A stretch of DNA of 64,000 nucleotides from Pseudoflavonifractor sp. An85. Lineage in GTDB: Bacteria; Bacillota; Clostridia; Oscillospirales; Oscillospiraceae. Each line of letters begins with the position of its first letter. Within the stretch, counting starts at the first letter, position 1. The notes below the pieces were generated by a model that saw nothing but the letters and a program-made list of their open reading frames with translations, was not told the origin of the DNA and made no database searches. Shown piece by piece: positions 17,154 through 26,407 of the stretch. The position numbers and the translations under genes were made by a program. Location: positions 1 through 64,000 of the forward strand of contig NZ_NFHE01000010.1 in NCBI RefSeq assembly GCF_002161235.1. The letters run 5' to 3'.

Positions 17154-20100
17154 ATGAAGAACTCCAAGTTATCCCTGCTTTTGGCCCTTGCCATGACCTT
17201 CTCTGTGGCCGCCCAAAGCGCACTGCCTGCTTGGGCCGCTCAGAGTCTTTCCACCCAGGAAGAGGCCACCTCTTCCCAGGAGGAAACTCCTGCGCAGGAT
17301 GAGACCACCTCTTCCACCGAGGACGTTACCTCCCAGGAGGAGACCGTCTCTCCCCAGGAAGAGGTCCCCGCTGCGGAAGAAAGCGTACCTCCTCAGCAGG
17401 AGACTCCCTCTGAGGACGAGGCAACCCCTCCCCAGCAGGACACCCTCACAGAGGATACTTCCACCGAGGACACTCCCTCTCAGGATACTCCTTCTGTGAC
17501 TGACCCCACCGTGGGCGGCGTGGAAGTAAACCTCTCCTCCGCCCTGCCCATGGGCCAGGACGTAGCCTTCACTCTCTCCGTGGTGGGCGAGGGTGACAGT
17601 GGTCGAGCCACCGGCACTCTGGGGGCCAACCCCGACGGCGGCGCCTCTTCCACCCTGCTTCAGGTGGAGGATCTGGAGGCTGGCGACTACCAGGTGATGC
17701 TCACCGCCCCCGGCTTTGCCACCTACACCCAGTCCCTCACCGTGGAGGCTGGCGTGTACAGCCAGCTGACGGTGTACACCTCCACCCTGTCAGGCTTTGA
17801 CGCTGAGGGCAACCACCCCGGCTTCCTCCGTCTGGGTGATGTGAACGAGGACGGGGTTCTGGACAGCACCGACGTGGATCTTCTCATCGACGCCCTTCAA
17901 ACCGGCAGCGACGAGACCGGAAACGCTGACCTGAACCGGGACGGCCAGTGGAATCTGGCCGACCTGGACATGCTGGCCGCCAACCTGGGGGAGAACGAGA
18001 CCCAGCTGGCCAACGTGCTCTCCACCGTCCAGACCCGTCTGGCCCACACTCTGACCCAGACTGCAGCTGCCGAGGGCACCCAGGTGGAGGGCGATCTGGA
18101 CGCCCTGGTCTCCACCGGTGACACTGTCACCCTGACCCCTGCCGGGTCTGGGGAGATCAGCCAGAGCAACCCCGTGGCCCTGGACTTCAACTTTGCCACC
18201 CAGCCTCAGATGGAGGGCATGACCATTGCCCCCGCGGACAGCAACCCCATCACCGGGGGCACCATTCTGGTGACCTATGAGGAGGACGGGGTGGAAAAGA
18301 CCCTGGAGGCTAACATTGTGGAGGAAGTGAGCTTCTTCTCCGGCCTCATCTCCTTCTTCACCTCCGCCCCCACCGTCACCCGCCTGTCCAACGGTTCTCT
18401 CCAGGTGGACTTCGGCAAGCAGGTGGCCGTGAAGAAGATCACCTTGACCATCACCGCCACCCAGAACAAGAACCTGGCGGAGATCTCCAAGGTGGAGTTC
18501 CTCAACGACATGGAAAACCGCATCCCCGCCCCCGAGATGGACGTGCCCACCGGGCTGACTGCTGAGGCCGGGGACAAGGAGTTCACCCTGAGCTGGAAGG
18601 CCGGGGTCAACCTCACCGGCTACGAGGTGGAGATCACCGGCCCCGTCAAGGGCGGCGGCACCGTGACCACCACCATCCGTACCACCGCCAACACTCTGCT
18701 GGTGACCCAGCTGGACGGCAAGAAGCTCATCAATGGCCGGGACTACACCGTCCGGGTCCAGGGCCTCAACGGCAAGTGGTCCAGCGGCTACAGCGAGCCC
18801 ATCACCGTCAGCCCCGTAGTCACCAAGCTCCCCCCCAAGCCGGACAATCTGGATGCCAGTGCCGGCTACCAGACCATCACCCTGTCTTGGAAGGACATGG
18901 ACGACACCGACAGTTACACCGTGTACTACCGAGTGAAGGGTGAGAGCGAGTGGCGCACCGCCGCTTCCGGCATCACCGGCACCCAGTACACCCTGCGCAA
19001 TCTGGCCGACAAGACCACTTATGAGGTGACAGTGTCCGGCACCAACGACCTGGGCGAGGGCGAGATGGCCATTCCCTCCTCTGCCACCACCCTGTCCCTG
19101 CTCCCCGCCAAGCTGCCCGCCTATCAGCTCATCAACACCTATGTGGGTGAGGGCCAGCTCACTGCCCACATTGTGGACGTGGTGCGCACCAGCGATGGAT
19201 ACGGCGGCAACATGGTCAACAGCCCCTTCGAAGCTGACAAGAGCAGCATGAAGGCCTGGGGTGTGGCCGACGGCGACCAGGCTTCCTACTACTACAATTC
19301 CGACTGGGACTACGGCGTCACCTATCACCGTGGCGACTGGGGCCTGAAGTTCACCTTTGACGGTGTCCAGTCCCTGGGCGGCTTGGCTCTGGTGGAGCCT
19401 CAGAACGGCGGCATCAGCCAGATTTCCGTCTTCTACTGGGACGAGACCACCGGACAGCGCCGCTCCGTGGACGGCGCCCGAGTGTCTGTGCGCCAGGATG
19501 AGAACAACCGCCGCTACCTCTACGTGTCCTTCCCCCAGGAAGTGCGCACCCAGCAGGTAATGGTGGGCTTCTCCACCGGCTACTCCCGGGGCATGAGCGT
19601 GTCCGAGGTGCTCTTCTATGGTTACGACGGCATCTATCAGGACATCATGGCCCTGTACTCCGATCCCTGCCACACCACTCTGCACACCAACGTCTCCGAG
19701 GCGGAGATTGACGCTCTGAGCACCCGCCTCAACACCCCCGATCCCGTCAGCGGCGAGCTGCACCCCGATTACAAGCAGCTGACCCGGGAGCTGGAGACCG
19801 CCCGCAAGCTGCTGAGTGGCGACATTCTGGAGACCGTCAACGTCCACGCCGGTCTGGGTGCCTCGGTGAAGGGCCGCAACGACAGCGCCCTGGGCTTCAC
19901 CGGCCTCAATGACTGGCAGCCTCTGGGCGTGGTGGCCGCAGCTGGCGAGACTGTGACCATTTACGTGGGCCACACCTCCCGCCGGGTGGGCGAGAGCGCC
20001 CAGCTGCAACTGGTTTACACCCAGTACAACGCCGAGTCCGGCAAGTTTGTGGGCCAGACCTCCAACCTGGTGGTGGGCGAGAACACCATCCAGATCCCCA

Positions 20101-22592
20101 CTCTGGTGAGCAAGGAATTTGAGCGCGGCGGCTCTTTGTACATCCGCTACACCGGCAACAACGCCAACGACCAGTACGCCGTGCGTGTGGCCGGCGGCAA
20201 CCCCATCCCCACCCTGGACCTGTACGGCATCAGCGATCAGGCCCAGGCCCTGGCTCTGACCCAGACCTATGTGGAGGAGCTGGAGACCTACGTGGCCCAG
20301 CTGGAGCAGCTGCACAACACCCACCACCAGGGCAGCAACAACGCCAACGTCAACTACGACTACAACCCCGAGGAGTGCATTCTGGGCGCCACCGAGCTGA
20401 TGGGCGACCGCATGCTCTTCTCCCTCTCCGCCCAGCAGGTGCTCTCCGGTCTGGGCAGCGGCACCGCCCAGGAGAAGGCCCAGCGCCTGCTGAACTCCAT
20501 GGAGGCCATGGACCAGATGATGGTGGTGTTCTATCAGCACAAGGGCCTCACCGATGACGCCCCCAAGGCCATCAACAAGACCCCCTCTCAGCACTTGAAT
20601 ATCCGCTACATGCGCATGTTTGCCGGCGCCTTCATGTACGCCGCTGGCAACCACATCGGTGTGGGCTGGGGCTCCATCCCCGACCTGGTCACCGGCAGCC
20701 TGGTCCAGGCCGACGATCTGGGCCGCTACCTCTCCGGCAACTGGTTCGGCTGGGGCATCGGCCACGAGATTGGCCACGACATCAACCAGGGTGCCTACGC
20801 CGTGGCAGAAGTGACCAACAACTACTTCGCTCAGCTCTCCACCTATGAAAACGGCTACGTGCGCTTTGGCTACGACGCCGTGTACGATAAGGTGACCTCT
20901 GGCACCGTGGGTCAGAGCGACGACGTGTTCACTCAGCTGGCCATGTACTGGCAGCTGCGTCTGGCCTACGACAACTACTATCCCTACAAGTCCTTCACCT
21001 CCTATCAGGACGTGGTGGACAGCCTGTTCTTCGCTCGGGTGGACACCTACGCCCGTACCCCCTCCGCCGCTCCCAAGGCTGCGGAAGGCGGCATTGCTCT
21101 CACCCTGGAGGGTGACGCCAACCAGAAGTTCATGCGCCTGGCCAGCGCCGCTGCCCAGCGCGACCTCACCGAGTTCTTCCTGGCCTGGGGCATGGAGCCC
21201 AACGCCGCCACTCTGGCCTACATGGGTCAGTTTGAGAAGGAAGAGCGGGCCATTGCCTACGTCAACGACCAGGCCCAGGACTACCGCATCCAGAACCCCG
21301 ACGGGGAGACCTTCCAGGGTAAGACCCAGCTGGAGCAGCAGGATGTGCAGCTGACCCTGGGCGATGACACCAACGGCCTGGCTCAGAACCAGGTGCAGCT
21401 GGCCATCCGCCCCGACCAGGCTTCCGCCTCCCTGCTGGGCTACGAGATCACTCGCACGGTGATGGCCTATGGCCAGCCTCAGACCCAGGTGGTGGGCTTC
21501 GTTCTGGCCGGTGACAACGGCGAGGCCACCTTCGTGGACACCGTGACCACCATCAACAACCGTGCCTTCACCTACCAGGTGGTGGCGGTGGATCAGTACC
21601 TGTACCGGGCTGAGCCCCTCACTCTGGAGACCGTGAAGATCAGTCACGACGGCAGCCACGACAAGAGCTTCTGGGATGTGACCACCAACATGACCTCTGA
21701 GCAGGACAGCCAGGTGGATCACGACGAGGAGAATCCCGACGCCGGGTTCAACCCCGGTCAGCACGACCATCCCACCACCCAGTCCGCCATCAGTCTGGCC
21801 TTTGACAACAACCAGAGCACCACCTACACCGGCACCACCAGCCAGGGTGACGCCATGGTGGAGATTTCCTTCGGTCAGGCTTTGGATGTCACCGGCCTGA
21901 AGCTGAACTTACCCACCCTCCCCGCTGGTACCTTGAAGGTGCAGCTGCTGGAGGATGGAACCTGGGTGGATGTGAACCTGGAGGACAAGGTCCTCACTGC
22001 TGGAGCCTCCAACACCCTGTACTTTGTCTCTGAGTCCGGCTGGATTCGCACCAGCGCCGCCACTGGCCTGCGCCTGACCTTTGTGGGCGCTCAGGAGGTG
22101 TCCCTCACCGAAGTGGATGTGCTGGGCCCCACCGGCGACAACGTGGAAATGGCCTCTGACGGCATCGGCCTGTTGGGTGAGGACTACATCTATGACCAGA
22201 ATCTGTACACCAGCTCCCAGGGCCAGGACGGCTTCATTCCCGCCGGCTCCCTGGTCTACATCGGCAGCTACAAGGGTAACCCCGCCTACAACGCCGTCAT
22301 CGTCTATGACCAGGACGGCAACATGGTGGGCTACACCCCCGAGGGCGAAGGCAAGTCGGAACAGATCATTCTGGCTCCCGTCCCCGATCAGGGCGATCTG
22401 GGGAACACCTCGGATGGCCGCTGGGTCTACTGGGTAGACCCCTCCGCCACCCCCCTGCCCACCTCTGTGCGGGTGGAACTGTACCGGGTGGATGACGCCA
22501 TGACCAACGCCGGACAGCGGCTGGTCAGCGACTCTCTGTGGGTGGAGCTGCCCCAGGAACTGCCCACCATCACCATCACCGGCCAGGGTTGA
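17154..22592 (+). CDS. Secreted M60-type metalloprotease with dockerin and FN3 modules
   Basis: A 1,812-residue extracellular protein. A signal peptide covers about residues 1-28. A Glu/Gln/Ser/Thr-rich linker follows (about 30-118). A dockerin-like pair of Ca loops lies near 225-285 (GDVNEDGVLDSTDVD and ADLNRDGQWNLADLD). Two fibronectin type III domains span about 460-655, then a discoidin-like region (about 660-840). The M60 (enhancin-like) domain has the gluzincin site HEIGH at 1204-1208, with Glu1219 a likely third ligand. A second F5/8C-like domain follows near 1543-1665. M60 enzymes are known to cleave mucin-type glycoproteins; this target is inferred here. The protein has no membrane or sortase anchor. 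It forms an operon with the cohesin-like gene 29 bases downstream. The start has AAAGGA 11-13 bases upstream. Confidence 0.85.
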   Translation: MKNSKLSLLLALAMTFSVAAQSALPAWAAQSLSTQEEATSSQEETPAQDETTSSTEDVTSQEETVSPQEEVPAAEESVPPQQETPSEDEATPPQQDTLTEDTSTEDTPSQDTPSVTDPTVGGVEVNLSSALPMGQDVAFTLSVVGEGDSGRATGTLGANPDGGASSTLLQVEDLEAGDYQVMLTAPGFATYTQSLTVEAGVYSQLTVYTSTLSGFDAEGNHPGFLRLGDVNEDGVLDSTDVDLLIDALQTGSDETGNADLNRDGQWNLADLDMLAANLGENETQLANVLSTVQTRLAHTLTQTAAAEGTQVEGDLDALVSTGDTVTLTPAGSGEISQSNPVALDFNFATQPQMEGMTIAPADSNPITGGTILVTYEEDGVEKTLEANIVEEVSFFSGLISFFTSAPTVTRLSNGSLQVDFGKQVAVKKITLTITATQNKNLAEISKVEFLNDMENRIPAPEMDVPTGLTAEAGDKEFTLSWKAGVNLTGYEVEITGPVKGGGTVTTTIRTTANTLLVTQLDGKKLINGRDYTVRVQGLNGKWSSGYSEPITVSPVVTKLPPKPDNLDASAGYQTITLSWKDMDDTDSYTVYYRVKGESEWRTAASGITGTQYTLRNLADKTTYEVTVSGTNDLGEGEMAIPSSATTLSLLPAKLPAYQLINTYVGEGQLTAHIVDVVRTSDGYGGNMVNSPFEADKSSMKAWGVADGDQASYYYNSDWDYGVTYHRGDWGLKFTFDGVQSLGGLALVEPQNGGISQISVFYWDETTGQRRSVDGARVSVRQDENNRRYLYVSFPQEVRTQQVMVGFSTGYSRGMSVSEVLFYGYDGIYQDIMALYSDPCHTTLHTNVSEAEIDALSTRLNTPDPVSGELHPDYKQLTRELETARKLLSGDILETVNVHAGLGASVKGRNDSALGFTGLNDWQPLGVVAAAGETVTIYVGHTSRRVGESAQLQLVYTQYNAESGKFVGQTSNLVVGENTIQIPTLVSKEFERGGSLYIRYTGNNANDQYAVRVAGGNPIPTLDLYGISDQAQALALTQTYVEELETYVAQLEQLHNTHHQGSNNANVNYDYNPEECILGATELMGDRMLFSLSAQQVLSGLGSGTAQEKAQRLLNSMEAMDQMMVVFYQHKGLTDDAPKAINKTPSQHLNIRYMRMFAGAFMYAAGNHIGVGWGSIPDLVTGSLVQADDLGRYLSGNWFGWGIGHEIGHDINQGAYAVAEVTNNYFAQLSTYENGYVRFGYDAVYDKVTSGTVGQSDDVFTQLAMYWQLRLAYDNYYPYKSFTSYQDVVDSLFFARVDTYARTPSAAPKAAEGGIALTLEGDANQKFMRLASAAAQRDLTEFFLAWGMEPNAATLAYMGQFEKEERAIAYVNDQAQDYRIQNPDGETFQGKTQLEQQDVQLTLGDDTNGLAQNQVQLAIRPDQASASLLGYEITRTVMAYGQPQTQVVGFVLAGDNGEATFVDTVTTINNRAFTYQVVAVDQYLYRAEPLTLETVKISHDGSHDKSFWDVTTNMTSEQDSQVDHDEENPDAGFNPGQHDHPTTQSAISLAFDNNQSTTYTGTTSQGDAMVEISFGQALDVTGLKLNLPTLPAGTLKVQLLEDGTWVDVNLEDKVLTAGASNTLYFVSESGWIRTSAATGLRLTFVGAQEVSLTEVDVLGPTGDNVEMASDGIGLLGEDYIYDQNLYTSSQGQDGFIPAGSLVYIGSYKGNPAYNAVIVYDQDGNMVGYTPEGEGKSEQIILAPVPDQGDLGNTSDGRWVYWVDPSATPLPTSVRVELYRVDDAMTNAGQRLVSDSLWVELPQELPTITITGQG

Positions 22593-22621
22593 CCCTGGAT
22601 CTGAGATAAAAGGAGATCACC

Positions 22622-23488
22622 ATGAGAAAATGGATTAAGGTCCTGGCTGTAGTCGGGGTATTGGCGGTATTGCTCACCGCCCATACTCTGGCTGCCCAGG
22701 AAGCCGCCACCACCTTTGAAACCCAGGGAGACCACACCCAAGTCACCGTGGAGCTCCAGAAGGAGTCCATGGCGCAAGGCGTGTCAGCCCTGAGCGCCAA
22801 CTTCCTGGTGCAGGCCACTGTGGGTGAGCTGGGTGAGGACGACGTCACCTTCCAGTTCGCCTCCACCCTCCCCGGCACCGTGCAGCGTTACGTCTACGAC
22901 GCCAACACCGGCGTGCTCTCCGTCTATGTGGCTGGCGCCAACGGCGCTTTGTTTGACGGGGTCCGGGCCACTCTGGGCACTATTTCCATCGCTGCTGAGC
23001 AGGAGGTCCAGGCCCAGGTCACGTTCGGCCAGGAGGGCACCGAGCCTCTCACCCTCCTCACCGGAAGCTCCACCCAGACCACCCCCTCGGTGCAGCTGAC
23101 CCAGACCACCCTCACCGCCGGTGAGACCACCCCCGATCCCGAAGTCACCCCCAGTCCTGAGATCACCCAGGCCCCCGAAGTGACTCCCAGCCCTGAAGTG
23201 ACTCAGGCTCCCGAAGTCACCCCCAGCCCCGAGGTGACCGACGCCCCTGAGGCCTCTTCCAACCCCGAGACCACCCCCGCACCCCAGGTCTCCTCCAACC
23301 CTGAGACCTCTTCCAAGCCCGAGGTCACCTCTGCTCCCCAGAACACGCACCAGGGCAGCGAGGACCAGAGCAATACCCAGACCGGGGACAGCAACAACCT
23401 GGTGGTACCCGTGGTGGTACTGGCCGTATGCGTGATTCTGCTGGCCGTTGTGGTTCTGATTTGGAACAAGCGCCGCAATCACCATTAA
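22622..23488 (+). CDS. Surface-anchored protein with a cohesin-like domain
   Basis: A 288-residue exported protein. The signal peptide ends near residue 24. Residues about 35-145 form one beta-rich domain (ending in a YDANTGVLSVYVAG strand and LGTISI) whose strand order resembles a cohesin. A Pro/Glu/Val/Thr-rich stalk (about 160-250) with repeats of PEVTPSPEVTQA follows. The C-terminus is TQTGD, a hydrophobic segment and KRRNHH, which resembles a sortase sorting signal although the Pro of LPxTG is absent; a plain membrane anchor is the alternative. The start has AAAAGGAG. Its position after the dockerin-bearing protease suggests that it holds that enzyme at the surface. The cohesin call rests on pattern only; another Ig-like fold is possible. 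Confidence 0.6.
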   Translation: MRKWIKVLAVVGVLAVLLTAHTLAAQEAATTFETQGDHTQVTVELQKESMAQGVSALSANFLVQATVGELGEDDVTFQFASTLPGTVQRYVYDANTGVLSVYVAGANGALFDGVRATLGTISIAAEQEVQAQVTFGQEGTEPLTLLTGSSTQTTPSVQLTQTTLTAGETTPDPEVTPSPEITQAPEVTPSPEVTQAPEVTPSPEVTDAPEASSNPETTPAPQVSSNPETSSKPEVTSAPQNTHQGSEDQSNTQTGDSNNLVVPVVVLAVCVILLAVVVLIWNKRRNHH

Positions 23489-23523
23489 ATCCCATCGAAA
23501 CACCTGTCAATACCTGCAAAAGA

Positions 23524-23566
23524 GCCACCCCGGCAGACCGTTTTGGTCTGCCGGGGTGGCTTCTTG
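23524..23566. terminator. Bidirectional terminator between M60 operon and hydrolase 2
   Basis: A 16-bp perfect stem (GCCACCCCGGCAGACC at 23524-23539 with its complement at 23545-23560) has T-rich ends on both strands and lies between convergent genes. Confidence 0.85.
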
Positions 23567-23581
23567 TTTGGGGAGAATGGT

Positions 23582-25399
23582 TCAGGCCACCAGGGTAAAG
23601 CTGGCCAGAGTGAACACGCCGCAGAAAAGAGCGCAGGGTATGGCAGCACACCAGATGTTTCCATACTTACGATACATGTAGGTGACCACGCCGGTGGTGC
23701 CGCCCATCATGTAGCAGTAGCCGAAGGCGAAGTCCAGAGCGCCGCAGCTCTTGTTGACGCCGGTGCCGTAGATGTCGATCTGGGGAATGGGAGCGTAACC
23801 GGTGCCAATGATCATGGAGCCGCCGTACTGGATGATGAGCAGGATAGCCAGAGCGCCAGCGGTGAGCACGCTGTTGACAGCCACGGCAATCCACATGTCT
23901 CTACGCTCGTTGCCGGTGGAAGGCAGCACCCGCTGGGTCAGGTTGCCGCAGAACATGGCGATGAAGATGACGATGACATAGGGGATGGCGCGAATCAGGC
24001 GCATGCCGGAGGGCTTGAGATAGGTGGCCAGGGACCAGACCTGATAGTTGATGCCGGCAAACTCCTCCAGCAGCCACATCCAGGTGCAGAAGAAGATGAT
24101 GGTGGCAATGCCCATGATAAAGGCACGGCCCACATTGCCCCACTTCACCTTGGTCTCGCCCTCAGCGCCCAGAGCATAGGTAGCCAGAGAGTCCTGAATA
24201 CCAGCCTTCTTGCGCTTGTTGCGGGCCAGGAACAGACGCACCAGACCAATGATGGCCAGTACCATCAGCCAGGCCATGATGCCGTTGAGGTTGTTGGAGG
24301 TGAAGATCTTCTGGAAGCCGGGAATCTCACCGGCAAAGCGCATGGCATAAGCGGACACCGGCACAAAAAGGATGGCGGGGATGACAATGCTGAACAGGAT
24401 ATCCATGACCCAGGCTTTGGCCCCACGGCGAGGCTCCTTGACAGGTACGGCGTTGGCAATCACCGCAAAGAAGTCCAGCTGCATCATCAGGTTGAGGAAG
24501 GCAGCCAGGGCGAACATCATGGTCACAGCGGCCACGCCGGACAGGAGCTGCTGGGGAATCCAAACCAGGTTGGCGTTGTCCAGCTCAATGGGAGCGGGCA
24601 CCACGCTGGTGAAGAAGCTGACGATTTCGGTGATGGTAGCAGAGCTGATGTTGCCCGTCTGGTGCAGAGTGCCGTCAATCTGGGCGTAACGGAACACCTT
24701 TCCGTTGCGGTCATAGTCCTTGTTGATCTCCAGATCGGGGATGACGGCCTGCTCGGCCACCCACTCCAGGCACACCTGAGGATCGCCCAGGAAGTCGCCG
24801 TCATACTGGTCGGCGGTGGATTTGACCAAGCAGAAGTTGGTGTCCACGTGGGAGAAACCACCGGAGACAAACTGCAGGAAGGGGCCAAATACCTGGCACA
24901 TGCTGTTGATGTTGATCTGCTCGGACAGGGCATCATACACAGCCAGGCCCGTGCCGGTACCGGCGGAGTAGCCCAGCAGGTTCACGCCGTAGTCGTGGTC
25001 CACAAAGGACAGGGTGTTAGCGTACTGGGTGACAATGGTAGCCTGTGCATCACGGCTGGTCACCGCAGACTCACCGCCGCCAGCCAGGTCGGGGCTGACC
25101 ACCACATAGCCACGGCGAGCAAGCTCCATGCTCCAGGTGTCGTTGGAGTGGGTGGCATTGGAACGGCCATGGAACAACACGATCACCGGAGCCGGGGTCT
25201 CATCGGTAGCGTTGGCAGGGACGTAGGTCAGGCCGCTGATGGTCTCGCCGTTGTTGCCCGCCAGATAGAAGCGGTCAATCTTTACTTGGCCCCAGCTGGT
25301 CTGCAGGCCCCAGATGCCGATGGAAACCACCAGCAAAATGGCCATGCAGATGGCAAAGAACCGAACGGCAATCTTTTTGGAATTTTGGGTTTTCGTCAT
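23582..25399 (-). CDS. Alpha/beta-hydrolase fused to a polytopic membrane domain (intact copy)
   Basis: A 605-residue paralogue of the interrupted gene at 14816-16639. It has a signal anchor (about residues 12-30), an alpha/beta-hydrolase domain (about 45-300) with the shared stretch YVPANATDETPAP and the elbow LLGYSAGTGTG, and a C-terminal half with about eight membrane segments. The anchor implies that the hydrolase domain sits outside the cell. Two-part proteins of this kind have no firm function; candidates are lipid or peptide hydrolysis coupled to transport. I chose the ATG at 25399 because AGGAGG sits 8 bases upstream. It diverges from the second LytTR/GHKL operon, which may control it. 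Confidence 0.8.
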   Translation of the reverse strand: MTKTQNSKKIAVRFFAICMAILLVVSIGIWGLQTSWGQVKIDRFYLAGNNGETISGLTYVPANATDETPAPVIVLFHGRSNATHSNDTWSMELARRGYVVVSPDLAGGGESAVTSRDAQATIVTQYANTLSFVDHDYGVNLLGYSAGTGTGLAVYDALSEQININSMCQVFGPFLQFVSGGFSHVDTNFCLVKSTADQYDGDFLGDPQVCLEWVAEQAVIPDLEINKDYDRNGKVFRYAQIDGTLHQTGNISSATITEIVSFFTSVVPAPIELDNANLVWIPQQLLSGVAAVTMMFALAAFLNLMMQLDFFAVIANAVPVKEPRRGAKAWVMDILFSIVIPAILFVPVSAYAMRFAGEIPGFQKIFTSNNLNGIMAWLMVLAIIGLVRLFLARNKRKKAGIQDSLATYALGAEGETKVKWGNVGRAFIMGIATIIFFCTWMWLLEEFAGINYQVWSLATYLKPSGMRLIRAIPYVIVIFIAMFCGNLTQRVLPSTGNERRDMWIAVAVNSVLTAGALAILLIIQYGGSMIIGTGYAPIPQIDIYGTGVNKSCGALDFAFGYCYMMGGTTGVVTYMYRKYGNIWCAAIPCALFCGVFTLASFTLVA

Positions 25400-25693
25400 T
25401 GCATTTTCCTCCTTACTCTCTCTTGCACAAAAACCACTGTGCACATCTCATCCAGCTTCATCCATTTGCTGTATTCCCACTGTACATAACCCGTTCGGTT
25501 CTTGCAAGAGATTCGACGTAAGTGGCCCAATTTCCCGCGCAACTGCACCCGGTATTTTGTGCTCTTTCCACAGTTATCTTTCGTTACACTCCATTCTTTC
25601 CAGCACAGAGCACAATTCCTCGTTGCGTTTTTTCTCTTTATATGGTAAAATCCAGATAACCTAGTTAACTTTGTGAGAGAGGGAGGGGGGGTT
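25400..25693. other. Divergent gap between hydrolase 2 and LytTR system 2
   Basis: This 294-base gap holds the plus-strand promoter listed separately. On the minus strand I see only a weak candidate (TTGCAA near 25502-25507 with TATGTA at about 25483-25488, spacing too short). No gene or RNA is seen. Confidence 0.45.
25623..25651 (+). promoter_or_regulatory. Promoter of LytTR/GHKL operon 2
   Basis: TTGCGT (25623-25628), a 17-base spacer and TAAAAT (25646-25651) with an extended TGG, about 42 bases upstream of the start codon. The layout matches operon 1 (17-base spacer, extended -10). Confidence 0.55.
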
Positions 25694-26407
25694 ATGTGGA
25701 ATGTCGTCGTCTGCGACGACGAGGCCGCTGTGCACCGTCAGCTTCAATCCTACCTGGACCAGTTCGCCCAGGAGAGCGGATATTCCTTTCATCTGGCCCA
25801 CTGCCACAGCGCCGAGCAGCTGCTGAGCATGGTAAGCCCCCACACCGATTTGCTGTTTCTAGATATCAGCATGGGAGCCATGAGCGGTATGGAGGCCGCC
25901 CACATTCTGCGGCAGACCTACCCCGAACTGTGCCTGGTGTTTCTCACTTCCATGGTGCAGTATGCCCTGGAGGGGTACCAGGTGCACGCCTTCGGCTTTT
26001 TGGCCAAGCCTCTGACCTACGCCCAATTTCGCCTGCAAATGGCGGATGTGGTGCGGGCACTGAGTGCCAAGCAAAGCCAGACCATATCCCTGAAAATTGG
26101 CACTGAGGTGCATAATCTGTCTCCGTCTTCCATTTTGTATGCAGAGGTGTGTAACCACAACGTGGACATCCACCTGCTGGACAGCACCCTGCGTTGCTAC
26201 GGCACCATTACAGAGGTAGAGCAGTTGCTTGCTCCCCACGGCTTTTCTCGCCCTCATCAGAGCTATCTGGTCAACTTGCGCCGCATTTCCACCATTACCC
26301 AGACAGACGTCCACATGGATAACGGGAGTGTTTTGCCCCTGAGCAAGCGCAAACGCAAGGAGTTTCTCCAGGATTTCACCACTTATTTGGGGAGTGCTCT
26401 GCCATGA
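25694..26407 (+). CDS. LytTR-family response regulator (system 2)
   Basis: A 237-residue regulator close in sequence to the one at 12715. The receiver has CDDE near residues 8-11 and Asp57 (LFLDISMGA). The LytTR domain has SSILYAEVCNHN, FSRPHQSYLVNLRR and LPLSKRKR. I chose the ATG at 25694, preceded by GGGAGGGGGG; an in-frame GTG at 25673 lies upstream. The stop overlaps the kinase start by 4 bases (ATGA). Confidence 0.9.
   Translation: MWNVVVCDDEAAVHRQLQSYLDQFAQESGYSFHLAHCHSAEQLLSMVSPHTDLLFLDISMGAMSGMEAAHILRQTYPELCLVFLTSMVQYALEGYQVHAFGFLAKPLTYAQFRLQMADVVRALSAKQSQTISLKIGTEVHNLSPSSILYAEVCNHNVDIHLLDSTLRCYGTITEVEQLLAPHGFSRPHQSYLVNLRRISTITQTDVHMDNGSVLPLSKRKRKEFLQDFTTYLGSALP

Noticed and set aside
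17790-21770. 1,326-codon open frame antisense to the M60 protease
   Set aside because: A shadow of a GC-biased coding strand; no start signal or domain.
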